20,385 bases of DNA from IMG/VR virus record IMGVR_UViG_3300037551_000005, positions 1-20,385 of that record. One strand, given 5' to 3'. Positions 6,963 to 15,856 of the stretch are shown here, one piece after another. Made by a program: the position numbers and the translations under genes. Within the stretch, counting starts at the first letter, position 1, and each line of letters begins with the position of its first letter. Under the pieces are notes generated by a model that did no database searches, was not told the DNA's origin, and worked only from the letters and a program-made list of their open reading frames with translations. Source of the DNA: a virus.

Positions 6963-8774
6963 ATGCCTAAAATTCCAACCTACGATCAACAGACCACGGC
7001 TCCGATAGAGCAGAGCTTTAATTTGCCCATGAGGGCGCCGGCCCTGGAAAATCCTCCCGCGATTAACCCCGAGGCCGCTACCTCCGGGTTGCAGGCCAGC
7101 AGGCAAATGACCGCTTCTCTGGCTCAGATGTACGATACCGTGGCCAGGGTGGGCGAGCAGGTCTCCAACATCGGGGAGAAGTTCTGGAATATTCAGCAGG
7201 CCTCGTCTTTGAATAAGGCGGAAGTGGCCACTTCGAAGGCCATGATGGATAAGTTGGCCGATTTTGAGACCCGCAGCGACTACCAGAATTTTGATCCCGA
7301 GTGGCGGCAATTTACCGAAAAGACCAAACAGGATATCTTAAATAACACCGATCTCAAAGGGCCATACCTTGATAAGTTTGTCAATGTTTATGATTCTCAC
7401 GCTGTCTCCAATTATCCCAAGATTTTGGACAAAACTCGAACCCTGGCCATGGACGATTACAAGGCCAGTACCCTGGCAGTCATAGAACAGGGGCAAAGAG
7501 ATATTCTATCCGCAACGTCTCCGGAAGCCGAAAAACAGATAAGGCAGAACATTACCGACAAAATCGATTTTGGGGTCACCCGGGGAATGTTGAAAAACAC
7601 GGATGGTTTCACCCTGCAACAAAGACTTGACGAATCATTGGATAGTGCCAAAGGGATGAAGTTAATCCTTGGGGTAAGGGAAGGGACAGTCGATCCTGTG
7701 GTGGCCAAGGCCACATTGGACAATCCGAATGCCCTGATGAACCTGGACCCGATCAAGAGGGTCGAATTTCAAAAACAGTTAGATGTAGCCATCAATCAAA
7801 GGAAAACCGAATTAAAAGAGGCCCGCATCGATGCGGCCTTTTCTTTTGGAAAGGAAAAATTTCCAGGGGATTCCGAGAATGCCGCCAGATGGTTTGAGGA
7901 ACCTAAAAATTATCAGTCTCTTGGGTTGAATGTGGATGAAGCGACCCATATTGGAGATATTTTTAAAAGGCAACTGGTGTTTGAAAACACGCTAAAGGAC
8001 CAAAAAGCGCAGCAGGCGGCCAATGACGCAACCAATAATTACTACGGACTTTACAATAAAGGCCGATACGGGGAAGCCATAAGAAGTCTTGAGAAATCTG
8101 CGGCTATGGGGATTGTTGATGAAAAGACGGTGGCTCAGGCCAAGGACATGATCGACAGGAAAACTCAAGTAGGCGAACCAAAAGATCCTAAGACCCCGGA
8201 AGCAACCTGGGTAAAAGCCCTGATAGGAATTTGGGACGGCAGTATAAAAGACCCTGGCGACCTACTAAAAGCCGGAGTTCGCGGGGATAAATTCGCTCAG
8301 GCCATAAGCGATATACAGAAAAACCAAAGAGTCGATACCAAAGACCAGTTGAATTATGCAACTTCTTCTGTTTCCAAATATTTCGTTGATGATAAGGATC
8401 TCGATAAGGAGCAGAAGAAATTAAAACAGGATTATGTCCGGTCGCTTAAATGGTGGATGGATAAAGAAGGGCTTACCCCTAATGACCCGAAGGTCGGCGA
8501 GTTAGGCGATAAACTTTACGCTCCGATAGTTAAAGAAAAGGGCTGGCTTTGGAATACCCAACAGCCTCTTTATCAATGGCTGGGAGAAAAAAAGCCCTGG
8601 GTAACGGGGCAGGATTTCAAAATGGGGGGAATCTATAGCCCCAATGCCGGAGGTGTTCCCGATAAGGCCAAGGTCAAGATTCAGGGACTATTGAGAGGCC
8701 AGGGCAAGGTTGTTTCACCCGATAGTGTTCAGAAGGTTTGGGATACTTATGGGAATAAGGTTTTTGAGGAATAG
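6963..8774 (+). CDS. Internal virion (ejection) protein, T7 gp15-position
   Basis: Protein of 603 residues, 5 bases after the preceding stop, with only a weak ribosome site (GGGGATT), so translation may be coupled. After a short Pro-rich start (MPKIPTYDQQTTAPIEQSFN) the chain is nearly all helical and hydrophilic, with heptad-like stretches around residues 45-110 and 260-380. No enzyme motif is seen. Residues about 380-410 (RYGEAIRSLEKSAAMG, then EKTVAQAKDMID) resemble helical hairpin repeats. Size, helicity and position between a gp14-like gene and a giant gene correspond to the middle member of podovirus ejection proteins, which forms the periplasmic tube. The last residues run into the ribosome site of the giant gene. 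Confidence 0.7.
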   Translation: MPKIPTYDQQTTAPIEQSFNLPMRAPALENPPAINPEAATSGLQASRQMTASLAQMYDTVARVGEQVSNIGEKFWNIQQASSLNKAEVATSKAMMDKLADFETRSDYQNFDPEWRQFTEKTKQDILNNTDLKGPYLDKFVNVYDSHAVSNYPKILDKTRTLAMDDYKASTLAVIEQGQRDILSATSPEAEKQIRQNITDKIDFGVTRGMLKNTDGFTLQQRLDESLDSAKGMKLILGVREGTVDPVVAKATLDNPNALMNLDPIKRVEFQKQLDVAINQRKTELKEARIDAAFSFGKEKFPGDSENAARWFEEPKNYQSLGLNVDEATHIGDIFKRQLVFENTLKDQKAQQAANDATNNYYGLYNKGRYGEAIRSLEKSAAMGIVDEKTVAQAKDMIDRKTQVGEPKDPKTPEATWVKALIGIWDGSIKDPGDLLKAGVRGDKFAQAISDIQKNQRVDTKDQLNYATSSVSKYFVDDKDLDKEQKKLKQDYVRSLKWWMDKEGLTPNDPKVGELGDKLYAPIVKEKGWLWNTQQPLYQWLGEKKPWVTGQDFKMGGIYSPNAGGVPDKAKVKIQGLLRGQGKVVSPDSVQKVWDTYGNKVFEE

Positions 8775-8776
8775 AG

Positions 8777-11700
8777 ATGGCGCTTGATTTATCCATGATA
8801 CCGGATGAAAAGCCTCAAGGTGCTTCGGCAACGGCGAAGAAAAGCACCCTGGACCTGTCTATGATTCCCGACGCCGGTACCGCAACCCCGGTCGGGCGGG
8901 AAACCATAAGCACCGACAAGAGACCAAAATGGGAAGATCTTTCCCTTTGGGATAAATTGACTGTTCTCTCCAATCCTTTGACCATGGGCGCCGGATTAAG
9001 AGAAGTATTTAAGGAATCTCCCGAAGATATGCAGGCCAAATCCATCAATGCCCTGGCCATTTCCCAAAAATTAAATATTCCCGCTTCGGCAGTTTATCAG
9101 AATTATGACAAGATCATCAAGGACCCTTCCATTACCGGGATGAATTTCTCCGGTCCGGGCCGTGAGTCCTCCAGTCCGATATCCCGGGCCTATGAATTCG
9201 GGGAAGGATTAAGCAAGATGGCCTTTCCGGCCTTGATCGGGGCCGGACTGATCACTAATCCTCTGGCTACCCTGGGGGCGGTGGGGATGTTTACGGGGGT
9301 TTCAGAGGGATTGAAGTTTGGCGGATCCCTGGCTACCGGGAAAGATTATAAATTCGGGATGCCGGCTTCAGAATTGCTTCCCGGTGACTCCAGTGAAACC
9401 GTCAAGTCAATTTTTGACATGGCCGAATTTATGGGGTCTGCCCTGGCGACGGGTACGCTGGTTAAGGGTTGGAACAAGATCATTCCCGGTGTCCGGTCGA
9501 CAATGGCCGAGAAGTTGTTCCACGATACTATTACCGAGTATAAGGCTCCTGAAAAGGTCTATGTCTCCCCTGAAAAAGTCCGTGAATTGCAGATGGGGAA
9601 TGAGGATGTTGAAAACCAGCTCATAAAAGACCTGGACCTTGACGGCGCCCAATGGCGCCAGGCCCTGCGCATGGGAGTTGATATTGAAGTCCCTGCCGAA
9701 AAGATAATCAGGATTGTTGATAAGCCCTGGTTTGCCAAAATCAAACAGGATTTGAATAAAACGGGTATTTTTTCTCTGTCTCCCTATGAACGCGTTAAAA
9801 TGGAATGGGCGGGAAAGCCAAATGAAAGGCCAGTCCCGACCGGCCAACCTCGTCCCTCCGCTCTACTGCCTGCCCCTGGAGAAGAAGCTACCGGACCTTT
9901 AACCTCCGTACCTCTTTCCGGAGAACCGGGGTCTTCTTCTCCCCTCTATCAAACAAACCTGCAACCGGCCACGGAAGCCCTGGACCGGATCAAGCAGGAG
10001 ATCCAAGCCTCCGGGTTTGACGCCGAATATGCCGAATCTACGGCGGCGCTCCTAGATGCCCGCTCCCGGGTCTGGGCCGTCCAGACCGGCAAGACGCCGG
10101 CGGACTATTTCGAGCGCTGGGGGATCCAGGCGCAGCGCCGGACCTGGAATCCGCGAAACAAGACCCGCGAATCTTCTAACCTGGGGGAAAAGAAAGAGAC
10201 CCTGATCGGCTGGTTAAAGCAACGAGGCGGGGTTTGGGATGAAACGCTTCCTGGTGAAACAGCCCAGTTTGGGCCTAAAGAATCTGGGATGGTGGGCCTG
10301 GTCCGGAAAAGCAGCGGCCAGTCCTTTGACGAGCTGGCTAGTCATGCCGTTCAAGATGGCTGGCTTCCGGAAGGGGCCCCGGCCCGGGATTTTATCGACC
10401 TGCTGTCAAATGAGATCCGAGCCGTCAAGGAAAAGAAACCAGAAGCCAGGGCCGTAAAATCGGGCGGGGGACTGGATCGGGACGCGGCCAGGGCCATGGA
10501 GGGCGGGGGCCAGGCTCAGGGGCAGCTGGGTGAAGAAGCCCAGAAGATGATTGATGCCGGGTTTGATTACTATGGACCCCATAATGAGATAACCGCAGGA
10601 AGCCTGGAAGAGGGCGACAGGGTCATAATCCTGGGGGATGAGTACATTCACAAGGGGGAGGACGAGAACGGCGCTGCACGCCTTAGTGGCGCAGCCGGTG
10701 ATTACCTCCTAAAGCCCGATGATGTCGTTCCGGCTGAAGCGGTCAAGAAAATCAATCAGCCGATTTATGACGGGAAGGGGTTGTTTCAGGGGGCGGAAAA
10801 CAGCGGCACGCTCCTTGACATTGAGAAGTCTTGGGAGTCAAAGGGAATAGAGTCGAGTTTATACGAGAAAAACGGGATCATTACCTTAAGTAAAATAATC
10901 ATACCTAAGGGTTCACGAAACCAGGGCAAAGGGAAGGCCGCAATACAGGAACTTCTGGATTACGCAGATAAAACAGGGCAAAAAATTGCCCTTACACCAT
11001 CGAAAGACTTTGGCGGCAACAAGGGCAGACTAAACGCGTTTTATCGCAGCTTTGGATTCAGGACAAATAACGATTTTTCGATAAGTGAAAAGTTGGTACG
11101 AGACCCGATTTATGACGGGAAGGGGTTGTTTCAGGGGAATATCATTGACTTTCCTTCTAAGGGTAAACGCACTGAAAAATCAAAAATTGTTACTTATGGG
11201 GATGGTCTTTCTTTTGAGTTTCCCTTAAAAGAGGATGGAACAATAGATCCAGGCCATTGGAAGTTTGAAAACGGAACTACTATAACGGTATTAGCAAACG
11301 GAGAGATGCATAGAAGCATTAGTATTGGAGAGTTAAACCGCAAGGCAACCGATAAAGATTTGCTAGGATATGACAAAGCGTTAAAAATACAAAACGTCCG
11401 AGATAAATTTCATATTGTTAATCCTTCGAAAAGTGAAGAACAATTCCAAACCCCAGTCCAAAAACTCCGCACCAATCCCATTCCCGTCGAATCCGGCGAA
11501 ATTATTACCTCCTATTACAAGAATGATAAAGTCAAGGCTCACCCAGACTATAAAGCTGCAAAAGGCGGAGATTGGGAGGCGGCGGCCAGACTCGTCCCTG
11601 ATGTGGTGAAGCCGGAAACCATCGAGGCGGTAAAGTCCCTGGCCGGAGAAGGGGCTATTTTTGCCTATCCGCAGGCTCTGGAGGAAGCGGGAAGAAATGC

Positions 11701-14700
11701 CATTCCCGGTTTCTTGGCCAACTATTATGCGACCCTGACGGGTGGATCAGTTGACGATAAGATCATTCAAACCAACCGCGCTTATCACACCGGGGCCAAG
11801 GCCATGGAGCGGTTTATTTCTCCGGTGCATTTTGACGGAGAAGTAATCCCGGGCGGAAGATATGTTTTGGTTGATGATGTGAGCACTTTAGGTGGTACGA
11901 TAGCCGCACTGGCGCACCATATTCAGGAGGGAGGCGGGCAGGTTGCCGGCATTATTTTCTTGACAAATGCCATGAGATCGCGTACCATCGTCCCCAAAGA
12001 AAACGTTATTCAGGATATAGAAAGGAGATACGGCGATGCAGTCAGAGAAGAATTCGGAATCGACCCAAAAGCCCTTACCGCAGCCGAAGCCGGATATCTC
12101 CATGGTTTCCGAGATGCTGACTCCCTCCGAGCAAGAGCAGCTAAGGCAAGAGAAGAAAGAATTGAACGCCTACGCTCAAAAGGCATTCGCCCATCTGAAA
12201 CCGACCAAGTAGACCTCTTCCAGGGGTCCAAAATCCCCAAAGGTTCCCTTTCCTTTAACGCCGACAACAAGGCCGTCCTTACCTTTTTCCAATCCGCCGA
12301 TCTTTCCACCGCTCCGCACGAGATTTTTCACCTTTTTCTGGAAGACTTTCACGACACCGCCCTAACTCAAGGCGTTCCCGATCAGGTTAAAAAAGACTTC
12401 CAGACCGTCCTGGACTGGTTCGGCGTCAAGTCCTGGGATGAGGTGACCACGGCCCACAAGGAACGCTGGGCCAGGGCCGGGGAGAAATATCTTGGGTCCG
12501 GGAAGGCGCCCTCCGTTGAGCTGCGGTCTGTCTTTGAACGTTTCAAGGAATGGATTCTCTCCGTCTATAAAGCCCTGCGGGAACTGAACGTCAATCTGAC
12601 CAAGAAAATGCGCGGCGTTTTCGACCGCCTTTTGGCCACGGAAGAGGAGATCCAGACCATGAAGGCCGAGATGGATATCAAGCCTTTGTGGCGCGAGGGC
12701 CAGCCGCCGATAGGGATCTCTCCCGAGGCCTGGGCCAACTATGGCGAGCTGGCCAGGCGGGCAGCGGTGGCCACGCAGGAGGCCATCGAAAAACGCCGTC
12801 TGGAGGAGTTTAACGAGGCTAAGGGCAAATGGACAAAGGATGCCCAAGAGCTTTACCTGAAGGATGTCCGTCATGAACTGATGGAGCAAATTGTTCAGGG
12901 CGGGGGACTGAATAAAGAAATGCTCCTGCGGGAATTTGATGAGGCCACGGTTAACGCCCTCTCCCGGCGTCGACCGGGCCTGGTCCGGAACGACGGCAAG
13001 CTCTCCCATGAAATGGTGGCCTTCGGCAGTAACGATATTTCCACGGATCAGTTGGTAGATACCTTGCTGAATACGGAAACCAAAGAGGAATTCATCGATA
13101 ATTATATCAAGACCCAGACCGAAGAATTTGATTCAGAGATCCCCTTGGGTGAGACGGCCATTACCGATGAATATTTGGCCATGATTCATAAAGAAATGGA
13201 ACTTCTGCTTCAGGCCTCGACCAAAGGGGGCCCGGGAAGGGTTCCCCGGAACAGCGAAATCAAAAAGAGAATCCGCTGGGAAACCGGTCAGACCCGGGTG
13301 GATGACCTGGTTACCGAAACCGACGCCCTGAAGGCCGGACTGCAGATGGCCGGGCGGGCGGCGCGGGAGGCTTTGCGCGCCGGCAAGATGGAACAGGCCC
13401 TCTACGAAAAAGGCCGGCAGCGGGAAATCGTCATGAACCTGAAGGCCAAATACGAGGCCCAGCGGGAGATTGACAAGACGAAAGCCTATTTCAGCCGGGT
13501 GGCTAAATCAACGACCATCGATTGGGATTTCAAAGCCCAGATCCTGGATATCCTGGCTGACCATGAGATTATCCGCCGGCAGGATTTTCCCCGGGAGAAC
13601 ATGCCGACTCTGCGCAAGTTTGTGGCTGACCTGACGGCCGCGGGCGAGATGCTCGATATCAGTGACGCCATGCTGGACCGGGCCTATATCGGCCCCATGA
13701 AGGGCCGCACCTATGATCAGTTGATGGATATCCGCAACACCGTGGAACAGATCGAACACCTGGGCCGTATTCAGAACAAGCTGATCGCCGAAGAAAAGGT
13801 CCGGGACGTTCAGGAAGCGGTCGATGAAGTGACCGGGAAGATCCGACAGTATTACGGCAAGAAGTTTGTGGAGCCTTCCGGGCACCTGGAATTCGAAGAG
13901 CAAAAGAACATCCTTCAGAAGGCCGGGGAATTTGCCGACGGTTTTATTAAGGAGCTGATTAAACCGGAAGTGATTATCCGTCTGCTGGACGGCCTGGAGG
14001 AGATGGGGCCGGTCTGGCAGAATACCTTTGCCAAGATAAAGGCGGCCGAAGATAAAGAAATCGTCATGGGTAAAGACTTCATGAAACGGCTCAAGGAGGT
14101 CTTTGATAAAATCCCGAAGGATCAAAGGCGCTCCTGGTTAAATCAGAAAGTTTCTATTCCGGAGATCCCGGAAAAGTTTTTAACCAAGTCTCAAATGATC
14201 ATGGTTGCCTTGAATAGCGGGAATACCGGAAACCGCACGGCCCTGAAGGCCGGGTCCGGCCCGGATCCGGAGCAGCAATGGGATGACAGTTCCATCCAGG
14301 CCATTACCGATAAATTAAGTAAAGAGGAATGGCAACTGGTGCAGGAAGTCTGGTCCTTAATCAATGAGCTTTATAAGCCCTTAAATGAGGTCCACCGGGC
14401 CTTGACCGGGGTACCGCTAAAGAAGGTGGAAGGGATTACCGTCAAGACCCCATACGGGGAGATCGACGGGCAGTACTTTCCCCTGGTCTTTGATCCAAGC
14501 CCTAAGATGGGTCAAAAGGCCGAGCGCTATATGCTGGAAATGGCCGAGAAGGATATGTTCGCCAACTACTATGCCAGGCCGGTACCGGGCAGCGGGTTCA
14601 CTAAAGAGCGCGTGGGCGGGAAGATGTTCCCCTTGCTGGATTTCTCGGTCATTACCGGGCACATCAATGATGTCGTTCATTTCGTTTCCAATGCCCTGGA

Positions 14701-15856
14701 GATTCGGGATGTGAACAAGGTGGTCACTGACGTAGATGTCCGGGCGGCCATCGAGCAGTCCCTGGGAGATAATGCCTATAAACAGATCGGACCCTGGTTG
14801 CGATACGTGGCCCGGTCCGAGCATAAACCAATCCTGATGGGGGAGAAGATACTGGGCTGGGTCCGGCGAAACTCGAGTATTGTTATTTTGGGAGTCAAGG
14901 CCACGACCGCCTTAATGCAACCCCTGGCTTCTACGCAAGGGATAGAATACCTCGGGCTAAAGACCTGGTTAAGCGGGGCCAAGCAATTTTATTCAGCGCC
15001 CATTGAATGGTCCAACTTCATCAAAGAAAGATCCCCGATGATGTCGACCAGGTATTCTTCGGAAACCCTGGACCGGGAGATGGCCCAGTTTGCAAAGCAA
15101 TTCAATCCTGCCGGAGATTCCATTAAGGACCTAGCCATAGAAAGCTTCTTCGCCTGGATGAACGTGATGGATGCCTCGGTGACTTATCCCACCTGGATGG
15201 CTGCCTATAAAAAGGCCATGGATAAGAATTTGTGGAATGAGAAAAAAGCGATTGAATATGCCGACATGGCCACTAGACTTTCCCAGTCTTCTTCCGCCGT
15301 TAAAGATCAGGCCCTGGCCATGCAGGGGAAAGAAGGGGCCTGGAAACTGTTTACCATGTTTCAAACCTTTTTCAACGCCTTTTTTAACCGGATCGTTGAA
15401 AACGTGAAAGGTTTCGGGCTGGGTACGGTAGGGATCGGCGGTCTCGTGTCCGCCTTTACCTGGCTCATTCTGGCCCCGGCTACCATCCAATATGCCGCCT
15501 TCGAAAGAAAGATTCCGAGTGTGAAGGATGTCGGCCGGGAAGGACTTCTCTACTTATCAAGCGGTGTTCCCCTTGTCCGCGACGTTATGAATGTGATTCT
15601 GACCGACTTTGACTACAAGGCTTCTCCTGCCTTCGGAGCTGTTTATGAAATCGGATATCTCGCCAAATCACTCAGGGCCAAAGACCCAAAGCTGAAGTCA
15701 ATTTTAAAACATAGTCTCATGCTTGGTGGATATGCGGCCGGATTGCCTACGGCTCAAGCGGTTGTTACTTTGACGGCAATTTTTGACATGATTGAAGGGA
15801 AAGAGACCAACCCCCTAAATCTTTTACTTAGAAAACCAAAAGAGGAAAAGAAATGA
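8777..15856 (+). CDS. Giant internal virion / polyvalent protein: GNAT-like, phosphoribosyltransferase-like and zinc peptidase modules
   Basis: Protein of 2359 residues; GAGGAA ribosome site overlapping the previous gene's end. Order: duplicated LDLSMIPD (3-10, 25-32); hydrophobic segment about 147-178; conserved polyvalent-type regions about 402-460 (GKTPADYFERWG) and 475-560; small barrel-like segment about 600-655; linker PIYDGKGLFQG (662-672); GNAT-like module with RNQGKG (714-719) and FYRSFGF (755-761); the same linker (777-787); AT-rich unknown module about 788-900; phosphoribosyltransferase-like module with YVLVDDVSTLGGT (1029-1041); LFQG (1147-1150); zincin with HEIFH (1181-1185) and likely third ligand E1236; then a long helical region with conserved QMIMVALNSGN and TMFQTFFNAFFNRI segments and a membrane-prone stretch about 2212-2245. 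Position corresponds to T7 gp16. No lysozyme or transglycosylase motif is visible. Module functions are family-based; targets are unknown. Confidence 0.8.
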   Translation: MALDLSMIPDEKPQGASATAKKSTLDLSMIPDAGTATPVGRETISTDKRPKWEDLSLWDKLTVLSNPLTMGAGLREVFKESPEDMQAKSINALAISQKLNIPASAVYQNYDKIIKDPSITGMNFSGPGRESSSPISRAYEFGEGLSKMAFPALIGAGLITNPLATLGAVGMFTGVSEGLKFGGSLATGKDYKFGMPASELLPGDSSETVKSIFDMAEFMGSALATGTLVKGWNKIIPGVRSTMAEKLFHDTITEYKAPEKVYVSPEKVRELQMGNEDVENQLIKDLDLDGAQWRQALRMGVDIEVPAEKIIRIVDKPWFAKIKQDLNKTGIFSLSPYERVKMEWAGKPNERPVPTGQPRPSALLPAPGEEATGPLTSVPLSGEPGSSSPLYQTNLQPATEALDRIKQEIQASGFDAEYAESTAALLDARSRVWAVQTGKTPADYFERWGIQAQRRTWNPRNKTRESSNLGEKKETLIGWLKQRGGVWDETLPGETAQFGPKESGMVGLVRKSSGQSFDELASHAVQDGWLPEGAPARDFIDLLSNEIRAVKEKKPEARAVKSGGGLDRDAARAMEGGGQAQGQLGEEAQKMIDAGFDYYGPHNEITAGSLEEGDRVIILGDEYIHKGEDENGAARLSGAAGDYLLKPDDVVPAEAVKKINQPIYDGKGLFQGAENSGTLLDIEKSWESKGIESSLYEKNGIITLSKIIIPKGSRNQGKGKAAIQELLDYADKTGQKIALTPSKDFGGNKGRLNAFYRSFGFRTNNDFSISEKLVRDPIYDGKGLFQGNIIDFPSKGKRTEKSKIVTYGDGLSFEFPLKEDGTIDPGHWKFENGTTITVLANGEMHRSISIGELNRKATDKDLLGYDKALKIQNVRDKFHIVNPSKSEEQFQTPVQKLRTNPIPVESGEIITSYYKNDKVKAHPDYKAAKGGDWEAAARLVPDVVKPETIEAVKSLAGEGAIFAYPQALEEAGRNAIPGFLANYYATLTGGSVDDKIIQTNRAYHTGAKAMERFISPVHFDGEVIPGGRYVLVDDVSTLGGTIAALAHHIQEGGGQVAGIIFLTNAMRSRTIVPKENVIQDIERRYGDAVREEFGIDPKALTAAEAGYLHGFRDADSLRARAAKAREERIERLRSKGIRPSETDQVDLFQGSKIPKGSLSFNADNKAVLTFFQSADLSTAPHEIFHLFLEDFHDTALTQGVPDQVKKDFQTVLDWFGVKSWDEVTTAHKERWARAGEKYLGSGKAPSVELRSVFERFKEWILSVYKALRELNVNLTKKMRGVFDRLLATEEEIQTMKAEMDIKPLWREGQPPIGISPEAWANYGELARRAAVATQEAIEKRRLEEFNEAKGKWTKDAQELYLKDVRHELMEQIVQGGGLNKEMLLREFDEATVNALSRRRPGLVRNDGKLSHEMVAFGSNDISTDQLVDTLLNTETKEEFIDNYIKTQTEEFDSEIPLGETAITDEYLAMIHKEMELLLQASTKGGPGRVPRNSEIKKRIRWETGQTRVDDLVTETDALKAGLQMAGRAAREALRAGKMEQALYEKGRQREIVMNLKAKYEAQREIDKTKAYFSRVAKSTTIDWDFKAQILDILADHEIIRRQDFPRENMPTLRKFVADLTAAGEMLDISDAMLDRAYIGPMKGRTYDQLMDIRNTVEQIEHLGRIQNKLIAEEKVRDVQEAVDEVTGKIRQYYGKKFVEPSGHLEFEEQKNILQKAGEFADGFIKELIKPEVIIRLLDGLEEMGPVWQNTFAKIKAAEDKEIVMGKDFMKRLKEVFDKIPKDQRRSWLNQKVSIPEIPEKFLTKSQMIMVALNSGNTGNRTALKAGSGPDPEQQWDDSSIQAITDKLSKEEWQLVQEVWSLINELYKPLNEVHRALTGVPLKKVEGITVKTPYGEIDGQYFPLVFDPSPKMGQKAERYMLEMAEKDMFANYYARPVPGSGFTKERVGGKMFPLLDFSVITGHINDVVHFVSNALEIRDVNKVVTDVDVRAAIEQSLGDNAYKQIGPWLRYVARSEHKPILMGEKILGWVRRNSSIVILGVKATTALMQPLASTQGIEYLGLKTWLSGAKQFYSAPIEWSNFIKERSPMMSTRYSSETLDREMAQFAKQFNPAGDSIKDLAIESFFAWMNVMDASVTYPTWMAAYKKAMDKNLWNEKKAIEYADMATRLSQSSSAVKDQALAMQGKEGAWKLFTMFQTFFNAFFNRIVENVKGFGLGTVGIGGLVSAFTWLILAPATIQYAAFERKIPSVKDVGREGLLYLSSGVPLVRDVMNVILTDFDYKASPAFGAVYEIGYLAKSLRAKDPKLKSILKHSLMLGGYAAGLPTAQAVVTLTAIFDMIEGKETNPLNLLLRKPKEEKK
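10760..10792 (+). repeat. 33-bp direct repeat, copy 1 (LFQG linker before GNAT module)
   Basis: Identical over 33 bases to 11105-11137, spaced by 345 bp (115 codons). It starts on a codon boundary and encodes exactly 11 residues, PIYDGKGLFQG (662-672 of the giant protein). Together with copy 2 it brackets the GNAT-like module in frame. Confidence 0.95.
11105..11137 (+). repeat. 33-bp direct repeat, copy 2 (LFQG linker after GNAT module)
   Basis: Second perfect copy, encoding PIYDGKGLFQG at residues 777-787 of the giant protein. No third-position differences separate the copies although they lie over 300 bases apart, so the duplication is recent or kept uniform by recombination. The AT-rich module begins directly after it. 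Confidence 0.95.
11138..11460 (+). other. AT-rich module inside the giant gene (residues about 788-895)
   Basis: This stretch is visibly poorer in G and C than its surroundings (23 of 60 in the line at 11281, against 32 of 60 at 14521) while staying in frame. It encodes a beta-rich block (YGDGLSFEFPLKEDGTI, then HWKFENGTTITVLANGE) and a helical end (DLLGYDKALKIQNVRDKFHI). I do not recognise the family. Composition and its position after the LFQG linker suggest a separately acquired module. Confidence 0.6.

Noticed and set aside
7819-7848. Terminator-like hairpin with palindrome CGCATCGATGCG followed by TTTTCTTTT
   Set aside because: It lies inside the gp15-position gene, the stem is short and needs a bulged base to extend. 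Codon-driven chance is likelier than a real terminator, though transcript data could reverse this.
12362-14125. Long minus-strand open frames (about 215 and 205 codons) inside the giant gene
   Set aside because: They lie opposite a well-supported gene, lack convincing ribosome sites and encode no recognisable motif; they are shadows of GC-rich codon usage.
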